DNA of 64,000 bases from Pseudomonas frederiksbergensis (lineage in GTDB: Bacteria > Pseudomonadota > Gammaproteobacteria > Pseudomonadales > Pseudomonadaceae), in the NCBI RefSeq assembly GCF_001874645.1, contig NZ_CP017887.1, positions 186,001 to 250,000 of the forward strand, written 5' to 3'. Each line of letters opens with the position of its first letter. The first letter of the stretch is position 1. A program made the position numbers and the translations under genes. Positions 36,128 through 45,122 of this stretch are shown in pieces. A model generated the notes under the pieces. It was not told the origin of the DNA. It saw only the letters and a list, made by a program, of their open reading frames with translations, and searched no databases.

Positions 36128-38271
36128 CCGAAGCCGCTAGCATGCGCCCCCTCTGCTCCGCCAACTCCATCACCATGCCCGGTGGTGGTGACGTGCATCT
36201 GATCGCGCCGCCGCCCAAGCCCTGCGTGACCATCGTCGTGCATGGTGTCAACGATCTGGCCGGTTGCTACGAACGGATCGAAGCCGGGTTGTGCCAAGGA
36301 CTGAACGAGCGCCTGGACCTATGGCCTAACTTACCCAATGGGATGGTAAACCCCGGCTATCTGAAACCGGCCCAATACACCTCTCCTAGCGATGATGGAG
36401 GCAAGGCACCCAACCCCGATGCCGTGTATTACCGGCGTAAATTCGGAGCATCCAGCACCGGTGGTGCAACCCGCAGCGTGGTCATTCCGTTTTACTGGGG
36501 CTTTCGCGAAGAGGAAGCACACATCAACAAGACCGAGCCTCATGGCGAGTGGTTGGACCGTAATAAAAACCGCCTGGATAAAGCCGGCACCATTGAGGGT
36601 GGCCAATTTGCCAATGCCACCACCAACCTGCCGGACATGTGGGGCAATGGTTTCAACGGAAAACTCTTTGGGTTTTTGCCCCTGGACTGGATTACTCGCC
36701 AACTGACCCACCCATTGTATTCGTCGCCAGGTCGCTACTATATGGTGCTGGCCGCCATGCGCCTGGCGATGCTGATCAAGATCATCCGTAAGCGTTATCC
36801 CAATGACACTATCAACGTAGTGGGTCACAGCCAGGGCACACTCATCAATCTGTTGGCCCATGCGTTCCTCAACGATGAAGGTATTGCCCCGGCCGATAGC
36901 GTGGTGATGATGAATTCGCCCTACAGCCTGATTGAGCCCTTTACCGAGAGATTTCAGAACAAGAATAGAAGCCAACAAACTACCGAGGCTCGAATTGCTA
37001 CCCTGAGCGCGATCCTGCAGTTCATCGCCAAGAAGCCCAACCCCTACCCCGCGCTGTCCGGTATCGCCCTCAAGAACTGCCAGGGCTATGGCGCCATTGG
37101 TGGCCCCGGCTGGACCGGCAGCACGGCCTGTGAGGCACTCATTGATACGAAGAAAGTGGCCTTCGATGAACGTGATAACCGTGGCTGCATCTACCTGTAT
37201 TTCACCCCTCAGGATCAAACCGTTGGGTTTGCCAACGTTCAGGGCATTGGCTGGCAAGGAATCAGCGACAAGCTCTACGGCCAGTCCTTGCGCACAACAT
37301 GGCCACTGAGCTTTCACCAGCGGGTATTCACCCTGCGCAAACGGGATCATAAGAAGGAAGAAATCGGCGCCCATGTACCGCCCAGCGCTTACCCACTTTT
37401 GCTTAAAGGTGAGAAAACCTGGGAGGACTCACAACTGCCCTGGTCACAAAAAATCGGCCTCGTGCGAGCCGAACTCGAACCCGGAAGCCGCGTGATGCTC
37501 GCCGCACCGTTACTGCCCGTGCCTGTAGAAGCGGTCTTCACTACTGACGGCGACATTCAAAAAACAGGGGCAGACTCAAACAGTGGACTCTTTCAAATCA
37601 AGGAAAAACTAGCGCCCATCGACGCGGCCATCGCCGTAAGCAATAACGCCTGGGCCTACGACAGCGGCCAATACACTAAGCAAGAAGTGCTCGCCAGGGA
37701 CGTCGCCTACAAGAATGGCCAAGACCTTACCAGCATCGAAAACGCCCGAAATGAAGGCAAAGACACAGCCCAATGCGCCCACGTCATTAGGGCTCGACCA
37801 TTAGGCGATAACCAAGTGTTGATCACTCGCTCAGAAACGCCCTACGAAGCCCGCCTGCGTTTGCAGGAAAAGCATGAAGAACCGTTATCGTTTCACTCGG
37901 CTATTCCCAACAACCCCGAACATAGTCGACGAGTGATGGCCTATGACCTGGCGATTGGGTCTGGGGAGAGCGTGGATGATCCGGTTTTTTATGCGTATTT
38001 GTGTCGGGTGGCGGATTGGCGGTTGGATTGGAATAGATCTCATGAGAGCATATTCGCGCAGGCGGCGACTGAACTAGACCTTCCGGACGAAGATGTTCAA
38101 ACACTCTTCCAGTCAGATAACAATCGGTCATTGATCGAGTCCACGGTGGAGTATCGCAAAACTGGCACGCTACCAACTGCCGTCGGGAGCAACATGCCCA
38201 CTCTGGTAGCCTCACAAACCTTGGCTGAACGCGATGCTGGCAAACCGATCAATTTTGGAGGTGCAGCTTGA
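36124..38271 (+). CDS. tle3: Tle3-type T6SS lipase effector (second copy)
   Basis: 715-aa homologue of the first copy with the same plan: VTIVVHGVNDLAGCY, nucleophile elbow GHSQG (Ser236), FNGKLFGF, and the C-terminal ETPYEARLRLQ / FYAYLCRVADWRLDW blocks. The sequences are similar throughout but differ at many positions, especially around residues 180-200, 280 and 445-560. The copy is thus old or came from a related strain and was not made by a recent simple duplication. Catalytic Ser and surrounding motif are intact. One-base overlap with its own tla3 (TGATG). Different specificity or different immunity partners are possible. Confidence 0.82.
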   Translation: MTEAASMRPLCSANSITMPGGGDVHLIAPPPKPCVTIVVHGVNDLAGCYERIEAGLCQGLNERLDLWPNLPNGMVNPGYLKPAQYTSPSDDGGKAPNPDAVYYRRKFGASSTGGATRSVVIPFYWGFREEEAHINKTEPHGEWLDRNKNRLDKAGTIEGGQFANATTNLPDMWGNGFNGKLFGFLPLDWITRQLTHPLYSSPGRYYMVLAAMRLAMLIKIIRKRYPNDTINVVGHSQGTLINLLAHAFLNDEGIAPADSVVMMNSPYSLIEPFTERFQNKNRSQQTTEARIATLSAILQFIAKKPNPYPALSGIALKNCQGYGAIGGPGWTGSTACEALIDTKKVAFDERDNRGCIYLYFTPQDQTVGFANVQGIGWQGISDKLYGQSLRTTWPLSFHQRVFTLRKRDHKKEEIGAHVPPSAYPLLLKGEKTWEDSQLPWSQKIGLVRAELEPGSRVMLAAPLLPVPVEAVFTTDGDIQKTGADSNSGLFQIKEKLAPIDAAIAVSNNAWAYDSGQYTKQEVLARDVAYKNGQDLTSIENARNEGKDTAQCAHVIRARPLGDNQVLITRSETPYEARLRLQEKHEEPLSFHSAIPNNPEHSRRVMAYDLAIGSGESVDDPVFYAYLCRVADWRLDWNRSHESIFAQAATELDLPDEDVQTLFQSDNNRSLIESTVEYRKTGTLPTAVGSNMPTLVASQTLAERDAGKPINFGGAA

Positions 38272-39869
38272 TGCGTTCACTACTTTCCTGTCTGTCTCTG
38301 ACAAGTTTGTTACTGGTCCAGTATTCAACTCAAGCTGCAGAGCCCCCTCTAACGCCCACTAGTTGTTTTACCAGCCCGGCAACCCCAGCAACTGTCCATC
38401 CTAAAGCCAAGAAGACCACTGATATGTCCGATAATACTCTCTACCGAGCACCAACCACTTCGCCGTATCTAGAAACCCTGGATGTGTTGAGTATTGGCGT
38501 GAGCTTGGACGTATTTCGTCAAGGACAAGTTTGGCAGACCTTGCAGGAGCAGAATGCAAGTCATCCAGACGCCCTGCATGCGAGCAGCATCCTGCCCATG
38601 GATCCAAAGCAATATCCACAATTAGCCGATGATAAAGATATGGCATGGACTAAGCGGATAGCCGATGCCCTGGAATTGGGGTTACGAGACTTCATGGAGA
38701 AATGGCCAATTCCCACCATCACCGTGGTGCGCGGATGGAAAGCCACCACACCGAACTTACGCTTCACTCCTGAAAGAACTCGCGAAATGCTTACCAGTAT
38801 GGTGGATAGCTACCGCACTGACGCAGGGTTACACTGGCATCGTATTCGTAACATACAGGATGGCGTTGTTTGTAATGACACCCCCGAAGGCCTCATAGAA
38901 AACATCTTCCAGCTGTTCGAACACAACCCTGATCTTCCTGCCGTGCTGGTATACAACGTTGAAGGCATCAGTATGGCGGGGGCTTTATCGAGTAAAGACG
39001 TTTCTTTAACATCACTCGGTGCTGTCGCTGGCCCACGCCAACCCGATAAACTCACCGACACCATGGTCGCCCTAGTCGTCGCCCGTCCCGAACGCGTCGA
39101 ATGGCTGCGCTACTACGCCCCCTTCACCAAGGTCAACGAGAACAAAATCGACCCCGAATTCACCGGCTGGGGCTGGCGCAAACCGGCCGTCGAATTCCAA
39201 CCCTCGGCGTTCATCCCCCAACCCTGGACCGAGCGCGCCTTTGAACAGTGGGACGCGTTGCCGGTACTGGCCAAGATCCATCGCCCCGTCACCGTCTCCC
39301 TGCAACGCCCGGACAATGGCGAACGCCTGAAGCGCGACGCTCTGAGCGCACAGCTGGCCATCGGTTGGAAAAAAGCCACTGACGGAGTCGCCCCGCCACC
39401 GGCCCGTGTGTTCTACGATGGTGGCTTGCACAGCGCGCCACTGGCCGAACTGGTCCCTGCCCTCGCCGTTGCCCACAGTTCCCTCGACCTGCTCGATTCC
39501 CGCGAAAGCTACGACCTCACCCAACGCCTGGGCGATACCGGCGCCGCTTCGCCCTTCGTTGGTATTGCCCTGGCCACCATGGCCAGCTACCAGAACGCCG
39601 ACACCAGCGTGGTCATGCCCCTGCGTCGCCAGGACCAAGCAACGATCATCACCATCACCTCCCCGACACCTGGCAAGAAGCCGGTCGGCAACAAGTTCGG
39701 CATCAACCTGATGCCTCAAACCGCCAGCAGCAACCAAGCCCCACCCGCGCCCGTCACTACGAGCCCACCGCCGGTGCCTTCGTTGGCGGAGTTCGAGAAC
39801 CACGATTACGCCATTGAGGAGTTCCTGGCCAGCCTGAAACCTAAAGCCGACTGGATGGATGATCTGTAA
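38271..39869 (+). CDS. tla3: Tla3-like adaptor, DUF2875 (second copy)
   Basis: 532-aa homologue of the first adaptor. The first ~250 codons differ (signal-like MRSLLSCLSLTSLLLVQYSTQA, then MSDNTLYRAPTTSPYLETLDVLSIG), while the remainder is practically identical, starting near GAVAGPRQPDKLTDTMVALVV. The variable N-terminal half pairs with the variable lipase, so it may be the Tle3-recognition part, and the shared C-terminal half may be the VgrG/PAAR-facing part. This division is inference. An open TTG one codon upstream was not used, since ATG overlaps the lipase stop as in unit one. Confidence 0.75.
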   Translation: MRSLLSCLSLTSLLLVQYSTQAAEPPLTPTSCFTSPATPATVHPKAKKTTDMSDNTLYRAPTTSPYLETLDVLSIGVSLDVFRQGQVWQTLQEQNASHPDALHASSILPMDPKQYPQLADDKDMAWTKRIADALELGLRDFMEKWPIPTITVVRGWKATTPNLRFTPERTREMLTSMVDSYRTDAGLHWHRIRNIQDGVVCNDTPEGLIENIFQLFEHNPDLPAVLVYNVEGISMAGALSSKDVSLTSLGAVAGPRQPDKLTDTMVALVVARPERVEWLRYYAPFTKVNENKIDPEFTGWGWRKPAVEFQPSAFIPQPWTERAFEQWDALPVLAKIHRPVTVSLQRPDNGERLKRDALSAQLAIGWKKATDGVAPPPARVFYDGGLHSAPLAELVPALAVAHSSLDLLDSRESYDLTQRLGDTGAASPFVGIALATMASYQNADTSVVMPLRRQDQATIITITSPTPGKKPVGNKFGINLMPQTASSNQAPPAPVTTSPPPVPSLAEFENHDYAIEEFLASLKPKADWMDDL

Positions 39870-39972
39870 ACCTCAGCCCAAGCACGACAACACCCGGACG
39901 GCAAACGCCGTCCTCCCAGAGCACACAGGACAGGCACAGCCATGGACATTATTCGACTCGGCGACTCCACCA
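39011..39972 (+). repeat. Direct repeat A (962 bp), partner at 35006-35967
   Basis: Second copy of the near-identical tla3-PAAR-start segment. A homologous-recombination substrate: crossing over with the first copy would delete one tle3 unit. Confidence 0.9.
39896..39913 (+). terminator. Short hairpin between tla3 and PAAR (second unit)
   Basis: GGACGGC-AAAC-GCCGTCC, same as in the first unit; no T-run. Confidence 0.4.
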
Positions 39973-40202
39973 CCCACGGCGGAACGGTAATTGAAGCGTT
40001 CAGCCAAACCGATTTAAACGGCAAGCCCATGGCCGGCGTTGGCCACCAAGTCGCGTGCCCGTTGTGCAAAGGAGTATTCCCCATCGTCGAGGGTGGTGCG
40101 CTACTGGATGTGGGCGGCATCAACGTCGCACTGCACGGCATGAAAACCGCCTGCGGTGCCAGCTTGATCGCCAGCGGCCCAAATGGCAGTGCCGCGGCCT
40201 GA
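39942..40202 (+). CDS. PAAR spike-tip protein
   Basis: 86-aa PAAR-domain protein that sharpens the VgrG tip and can link effectors. MDIIRLGDSTTHGGTVIEAF is the usual opening with repeated PAAR-like turns (HGG...), followed by CPLCKGVFPIVEGG and CGASLIASGP. The pair of Cys/His positions fits the zinc at the PAAR tip. It ends one base into the next, deleted tla3 (TGATG), so the natural order here is tle3-tla3-PAAR-tla3. It is the only intact PAAR gene in the window. Confidence 0.88.
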   Translation: MDIIRLGDSTTHGGTVIEAFSQTDLNGKPMAGVGHQVACPLCKGVFPIVEGGALLDVGGINVALHGMKTACGASLIASGPNGSAAA

Positions 40203-40332
40203 TGCGCTCGACATTCACCGGTCTATCCATTACTGGACTACCAAAACGCCGACACCCGCGTAGTCATGCCCCTGCGCCGCCAGGAGCAGGCCACGATCAT
40301 CACTTTCACCTCGCCTACACCCGGCAGACGCC
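40202..40332 (+). pseudogene. Third tla3, internally deleted
   Basis: Begins on the PAAR stop with a signal-like start (MRSTFTGLSITGL, compare MRCILPYLSITGL of the first tla3). It then jumps to the C-terminal block YQNADTRVVMPLRRQEQATIITFTSPTPG, which corresponds to the ends of both other copies. About 1.3 kb in the middle is missing and the end runs into the glycosyltransferase remnant. It shows the array once had a third unit. Confidence 0.85.
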
Positions 40333-41316
40333 GCTCGAGAAGATCGACAGCTACGTCGCACCTGCCTGGGAAGCCGCCATTGAGGCGGAAAAACCCTTGC
40401 AGCAGTTGCTGGCACGGCTCAAGCCGGACGTCATCGTGCCCGATAACGGGGTGCTATGCCGGGTGTCCCTGCGTGCGGACGGTGTCCTGCGCCGAAACCG
40501 AACTGCCCGACAACGCGGTGCCGCTCTACCTGTCCGGCAGACGCAGCACCGACACGGCGGCGCTAGGACTTTGTCGAGCACTACCAGGGCGCCGTGGCGC
40601 ACGCCCACAAACGTTTTTCCCGGTTCCTCGCCAGCCACCACACCGCGTCCTGCCCGCTGGGCCAGTTCCTGGTGGATTCGCCCTGGCTCAACCTGCTGCT
40701 ATCGCAGACGCCAGTGCGCTATGAGCGCGAGCAACCGCTGGCCCTACAACACTACGTCTACCTCGACGGTTGCGTGCGCCGCGAGGCGCCATACCGGGCG
40801 CCCGACTTCCCACGGCACAACGACGCGCCGACGACCTACGTCAGCTTTGGCAACCTCGGTGCCGCCGACACCGAGATGATCAAGCGCCTGATCAGCACCC
40901 AGGCAACCTTGCCCTATCGTTTTCTGGTCAACGTCGGTGCGTACCGCTAGACCCACACCACGGTGCCCGACAACGTCTATCTGGACAGATGGTTCCCGCA
41001 GCCTGCGGTGCTCAAGCAATGCCAACTGTTCATCCATCACGGAGGCAACAACAGCTTTTGTGAAGCCCCGTTCTTCGGCTTGCCATCCTTGATCATTCCC
41101 TACTGCTGGGACTGCCACGACAACGCCATGCGCGGCGAAGAAGCCGACATCGGACGCTACCTGCCACACTTTGCCGAACCCCAGCCCGACGCCCTGGCCC
41201 AACTGCTGGGCGACAGCGCCATGCAATAACGCCTGGCCGCCATCAGCACGTCGATGCAAGCCACCCGTGGCACCGAGATCGCCGCACGGGCGATTCTGGA
41301 TTTGCTCACGCCCTAG
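40333..41316 (+). pseudogene. GT1-family glycosyltransferase remnant
   Basis: UDP-glycosyltransferase-like (GT1). Frames joined give EKIDSYVAPAWEAAIEAEKPLQ, LKPDVIVPDNG, then after shifts TPVRYEREQPLALQHYVYLDG, TYVSFGNLGAADTEMIKRL and the acceptor/donor block VYLDRWFPQPAVLKQCQLFIHHGGNNSFCE. At least one frameshift near 40.47 kb, an in-frame TAG at 40948 and a TAA near 41227 destroy it. The 5' end is missing. Probable role of the ancestor: small-molecule glycosylation. Confidence 0.75.
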
Positions 41317-41344
41317 TCAGCGACCCACGAGCAGGGAGTGCGCC

Positions 41345-41588
41345 ATGCCCCCATCAGCCCTCGAGAGCCTCAAGCGCGCGCCCCCGGCCCTTTTGGCTGG
41401 ACACCGATCCCCCCGGCCCCAGCCGCGAGCGGCAGATCGGTGATATCAGCGCAGACCTGGTGATTGTCGGTGGCGGGTTCGTTGGGCTCTGGAGCGCATT
41501 GCTCGCCCGTCAGCGCACGCCTGATGCGCGTATCGTCCTGCTGGAAGCTCACACGTGCGGCACCTCGGTCAGCGCATCGGCCACCTAG
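41345..41588 (+). pseudogene. FAD-dependent oxidoreductase (DAO-type), 5' fragment
   Basis: After a shift near the start, PFWLDTDPPGPSRERQ leads into the FAD-binding Rossmann motif DLVIVGGGFVGLWSALLA and RIVLLEAHTCGTSVSASAT, then TAG. Only the first ~75 codons of a ~450-aa glycine/D-amino-acid-oxidase-like enzyme remain. It lies downstream of the broken glycosyltransferase, so they may have been one operon. Confidence 0.75.
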
Positions 41589-41696
41589 CCATGGATGTCG
41601 TGGAGGTATAGTAGGTCGTTGAGGCAATGGTCGGCCTCGCTAACCATCAGCACCACCTTGGCCCGGTGACCCGGCGGGGTCAGTTCCGAAACTGCT

Positions 41697-41939
41697 CAGC
41701 CGCTCATCGAGGCCCGCCTGCAAACCCTGAGCGTCTGGGACGACACCGCCTACTTCACGCCTCGTGAGCACGCTGCCCTGGCCTGGACCGAGAGGCTGAC
41801 CCGACTGCCCGAGCGGCATGCGCCGGAACACCAGTACCGTGCCCTGCTCGAACACTTCAGCGAAGCGGAGGTGCTAACCATCGCCACCATCAACGCCTGA
41901 AACCGTTTCGGCGGCGGCTTTGCGATGATCCCAAACTAA
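41697..41939 (+). pseudogene. Carboxymuconolactone decarboxylase/AhpD-like fragment
   Basis: The end of a small CMD-family protein: REHAALAWTERLTRLPE, then HFSEAEVLTIATINA, a TGA where Trp is usual (INAWNR), and NRFGGGFAMIPN before TAA. The 5' part is gone. Part of the same decayed stretch. Confidence 0.65.
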
Positions 41940-41994
41940 GTCATCCGGCTAATGAAAAACGCCCTACACTGCAGAGCGTTTGTGTTTACAGCAC

Positions 41995-43425
41995 TCAGCC
42001 AGCCGGTGTCGGCATCACTGGAGGCGTGTACTGCAAGGTGGTACCGAGGAACCACAGCAGGAACAGCACCAACGGCGCGTGCACTAGCAACTGGACGAAG
42101 GAGAAGCCGATCAGGTCGCGCGCCTTCAGGCCTAGCACGCCCAGCAGCGGTAGCATGTAGAACGGGTTGATCAGGTTCGGTAGCGCCTCGGCGGCGTTGT
42201 AGATCTGCACCGCCCAACCCAGGTGATACTGCAGGTCATTGGCCACCAGCATCACATACGGCGCTTCGATGATCCACTTGCCGCCGCCTGACGGAATGAA
42301 AAAGCCCAGTACCGCCGAGTACACGCCCATCAATATGGCATAGGTATCGTGGGTGGCGATCTGTACGAAGAAGGTCGAAATATGATGTGCCAGCGTCTGC
42401 GCATCGACGCCCTGAACCTGGGTCAGAACCGCCGCAATCGAGCCGTACAACGGGAACTGGATCAGCACCCCGGTGGTGGTCGGCACGGCGCGGGCTACCG
42501 CGTCGAGGAAGCTGCGCGGACGCCAGTGCAGCAAGGCACCGGCCATGATGAATAGAAGGTTATAGGTGTTCAGCCCGGAAATCGCGGTGATCGCAGGTTT
42601 TGTAGAGAACTCGTTGTACAGCCAGCCAGCCGCCAAGGCCACCAGCAACAAGATCAGGATCGGACTGTACTCCAGCCACTCGCCCGGACGGGTACGCTTG
42701 GGCGGTGGCGGTGCCGAGAAGCTTGGATCGACGCCACAATCTTCGGCGCTACGGGCGCTGCCAGGTCCAGGTGCGCTGGCATAGGCCACTACCAGGGAAA
42801 CCACCACAAGCGCCGCCAGCATCACCCCCGACTGCCAGAGAAAAATGGTTTCAGTGAACGGGATCACGCCGGTGATCGCCAGGATCGACGGCGGCAGACT
42901 GGCCGGGTTGGCCTGCAACTGCGCGGCCGAAGACGACAGGCCCAGGGCCCAGACGGCGCCCAGCCCCAGGTAGGCGGCAGCACCGGCGGCACGGTAGTCC
43001 ATGCGCAGGTCGGTGCGACGCGCCAGGGCACGTACCAGCAAGCCGCCGAACACCAGTGACAAGCCCCAGTTGAGCAACGACGCCACCATCGAGATCAGCG
43101 CCACCCAACACACCGCCGAGCGGCCGTTTTTCGGGATTCGCGCCAGGCGGTCGATCAGTTTGACCGCCGGTGGCGAGCTGGCCACCACATAACCGCCGAT
43201 GACCACGAAGGCCATCTGCATGGTGAACGGGATCAGGCTCCAGAAACCGTCGCCAAAGGCCTTGGCGGTATCGGTGGGTTTGGCGCCCATGGCCAGGGCG
43301 GCGACGGAGACCAGGATCACCGCCAGGGCAGCAAACACCCAGGAGTCGGGGAACCAGCGTTCAGCCCAGTTTGAGCAACGCAGGGCAAAGCGAGCGGAGC
43401 GGCTGTCTTGGATATCAGCGGTCAC
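41995..43425 (-). CDS. atoE: Short-chain fatty acid transporter (AtoE family)
   Basis: 476-aa inner-membrane permease of the AtoE/TIGR00366 family, proton-coupled uptake of butyrate-like acids. Numerous membrane helices; landmarks are AERWFPDSWVFAALAVI, IPFTMQMAFVVIGGYVVASSPP, FIPSGGGKWIIEAPYVMLVAN and PNLINPFYMLPLLGVLG. Starts with GTG after AAGGAAAA. It lies 103 nt after an OprD porin in the same direction, so porin and permease probably serve the same organic acid. Intact amid broken neighbours. Confidence 0.92.
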   Translation of the reverse strand: MTADIQDSRSARFALRCSNWAERWFPDSWVFAALAVILVSVAALAMGAKPTDTAKAFGDGFWSLIPFTMQMAFVVIGGYVVASSPPAVKLIDRLARIPKNGRSAVCWVALISMVASLLNWGLSLVFGGLLVRALARRTDLRMDYRAAGAAAYLGLGAVWALGLSSSAAQLQANPASLPPSILAITGVIPFTETIFLWQSGVMLAALVVVSLVVAYASAPGPGSARSAEDCGVDPSFSAPPPPKRTRPGEWLEYSPILILLLVALAAGWLYNEFSTKPAITAISGLNTYNLLFIMAGALLHWRPRSFLDAVARAVPTTTGVLIQFPLYGSIAAVLTQVQGVDAQTLAHHISTFFVQIATHDTYAILMGVYSAVLGFFIPSGGGKWIIEAPYVMLVANDLQYHLGWAVQIYNAAEALPNLINPFYMLPLLGVLGLKARDLIGFSFVQLLVHAPLVLFLLWFLGTTLQYTPPVMPTPAG

Positions 43426-43528
43426 GGGGTTTTCCTTTTATTGGTTTTATCGGAGCGCCTACAGGCCCACCGCCGGCAATGCCGACACCCACCAGCCAAA
43501 GACTCTGGCGGTGTCCGGCTAAGCCCTG

Positions 43529-44797
43529 TTACCAGAGCGGCAGGCTGTAGCTGAGGATCAGACGGTTTTCATCGATATCGCTGGCGAAGCTGGTGCGGTA
43601 GGTCGCGTTACGCCATTTGATCCCAAGGTTTTTCAGAGAGCCACTCTGAATCACATAGCCGATGTCGGTGTCGCGCTCCCACTCCTTACCGTCACCGGGT
43701 GCGGCGCCCAGATTGACTTGGTCGCCTTTAACGTAACGGGTCATGAAGGTCAGGCCGGGAATACCGATACCCGCAAAGTTGAAGTCATAACGCGCTTGCC
43801 AGGAACGCTCGTCCTGGTTGGCGAAATCATTGATCTGCAGCAGGTTGACCAGGTAAGGGTCGGCGCCGTTGACGTTGGCAAAACCGGTGTCGCCGCTCAT
43901 TTTCTGATAGGTGACGCCAAACGCATGGGCCCCCAGCGAGTAGGTGAACATGGCCCCCAGCATGCGGTTGTCGACGTTGCTGTTGCCGTCATCGGTCGAA
44001 CTGGACCAGCGCAGGTCGGACTTCAACGACTGTCCTTCGGTCACCGGCAAGGTATGGGTCAACGTCAGGTAGTGCTGTTTGTACAGATCGTCCAGGTGCG
44101 CGTAGTGATAACCGGTGCTCAGCGCACTGCTCCACTTGTAATCGCCCCCGATGAAATCGAACTGGTCAGTGGTAGCATTGGTCCCGGTGACGATGTTGCG
44201 CCGCGGGCCTTTCATCACCGTCATGTCTTCACGGTTTGAGGAGTTGCGCTGGTTGACCTGGGTCAGGCGGCCAACGTTGAAGGTGAGGTTATCGAGCTCC
44301 ATCGAATTCAACTGCCCGCCCTGGAACGTCTGCGGCAATAGGCGTGATTCGTTAGGTTGCAAGACCGGTAGCTTGGGTATCAGAGTGCCCAGCTTGAGGA
44401 TCGACTTGGAGACCCGCAGCTTGCCGGTCAGGCCCAACTCACTGTAGTCATCCGGCGCACGCTTGGAATTCGGGCCTTGGGGCAGCAGGCCGGTGACCCC
44501 AGACCGATCCGGGCTTGAATCGAGCTTGATACCCAGCAGCCCCAAGGCATCGATACCGACGCCCAATGGCCCAGCGGTATAACCCGACTCCATACGCAGG
44601 ATGAAACCCTGCGCCCACTCCTCCCCTTTGCTTTGCGGGGCTCCCGACTGGCGAAAGTCGCGGTTCATGTAGAAGTTGCGCGTTTCCACACTGGCCTTGC
44701 TGTCTTCCACAAACGCGGCCGACGCCGGGGTGCAGATCCCAATAACCCCTGCAATACCAGACAGTTGAACAATACGAGCAGAACGGATGACGTGCAT
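43529..44797 (-). CDS. OprD-family outer-membrane porin (second)
   Basis: 422-aa OprD-type porin. Signal peptide up to ASA-AFVEDSKASVETRNFYMNRDF, the usual OprD start; EEWAQGFILRMESGYTAG, GIDALGLLGIKLDSSPD and LLPQTFQGGQLNS follow, with the terminal aromatic LW. The open frame begins 12 codons earlier; the ATG with AGAGAG before it and the signal peptide directly after was chosen. Transcribed into atoE, which suggests uptake of a short carboxylic acid. Similar to, but clearly different from, the porin at 2-3 kb. Confidence 0.93.
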   Translation of the reverse strand: MHVIRSARIVQLSGIAGVIGICTPASAAFVEDSKASVETRNFYMNRDFRQSGAPQSKGEEWAQGFILRMESGYTAGPLGVGIDALGLLGIKLDSSPDRSGVTGLLPQGPNSKRAPDDYSELGLTGKLRVSKSILKLGTLIPKLPVLQPNESRLLPQTFQGGQLNSMELDNLTFNVGRLTQVNQRNSSNREDMTVMKGPRRNIVTGTNATTDQFDFIGGDYKWSSALSTGYHYAHLDDLYKQHYLTLTHTLPVTEGQSLKSDLRWSSSTDDGNSNVDNRMLGAMFTYSLGAHAFGVTYQKMSGDTGFANVNGADPYLVNLLQINDFANQDERSWQARYDFNFAGIGIPGLTFMTRYVKGDQVNLGAAPGDGKEWERDTDIGYVIQSGSLKNLGIKWRNATYRTSFASDIDENRLILSYSLPLW

Positions 44798-44867
44798 AAG
44801 GCTCTCTTTTTTATTGTTGTAAAGCACACCCACGCGAACACATGGGTTCCAGACAAAGAATCAGGTC

Positions 44868-45122
44868 CTAGAAATTGCGGCGACTGAGTTTGAGTACCCA
44901 GCCGACAATGCCGACGCAAAACAGCAATACGCAGATGACGAAGATCATGCCCAGAATCACGTGCCCCCATTCCCCCAGTGGGCCGTTGGACAGATAGCTT
45001 TGCAGCGTCACCACCACCGTGGCGCCCACCAAGGGCCCCAGTACAGTGCCAACGCCGCCAAGCAGGGTCATCAAAATCACCTCGCCGGACATATGCCAGT
45101 GCGCATCGGTCAACGACGCCAG
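44868..45122 (-). pseudogene. LivM-type branched-chain amino-acid ABC permease, C-terminal remnant
   Basis: SLTDAHWHMSGEVILMTLLGGVGTVLGPLVGA and GEWGHVILGMIFVICVLLF are the last two helices of LivM-like permeases, ending in a normal stop. The rest is deleted; its left neighbour is a short unrelated start (MKLFGVFDLSNNLTMSNW, ATG at 45172) fused out of frame by the deletion. Upstream Liv genes are absent. Confidence 0.75.
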
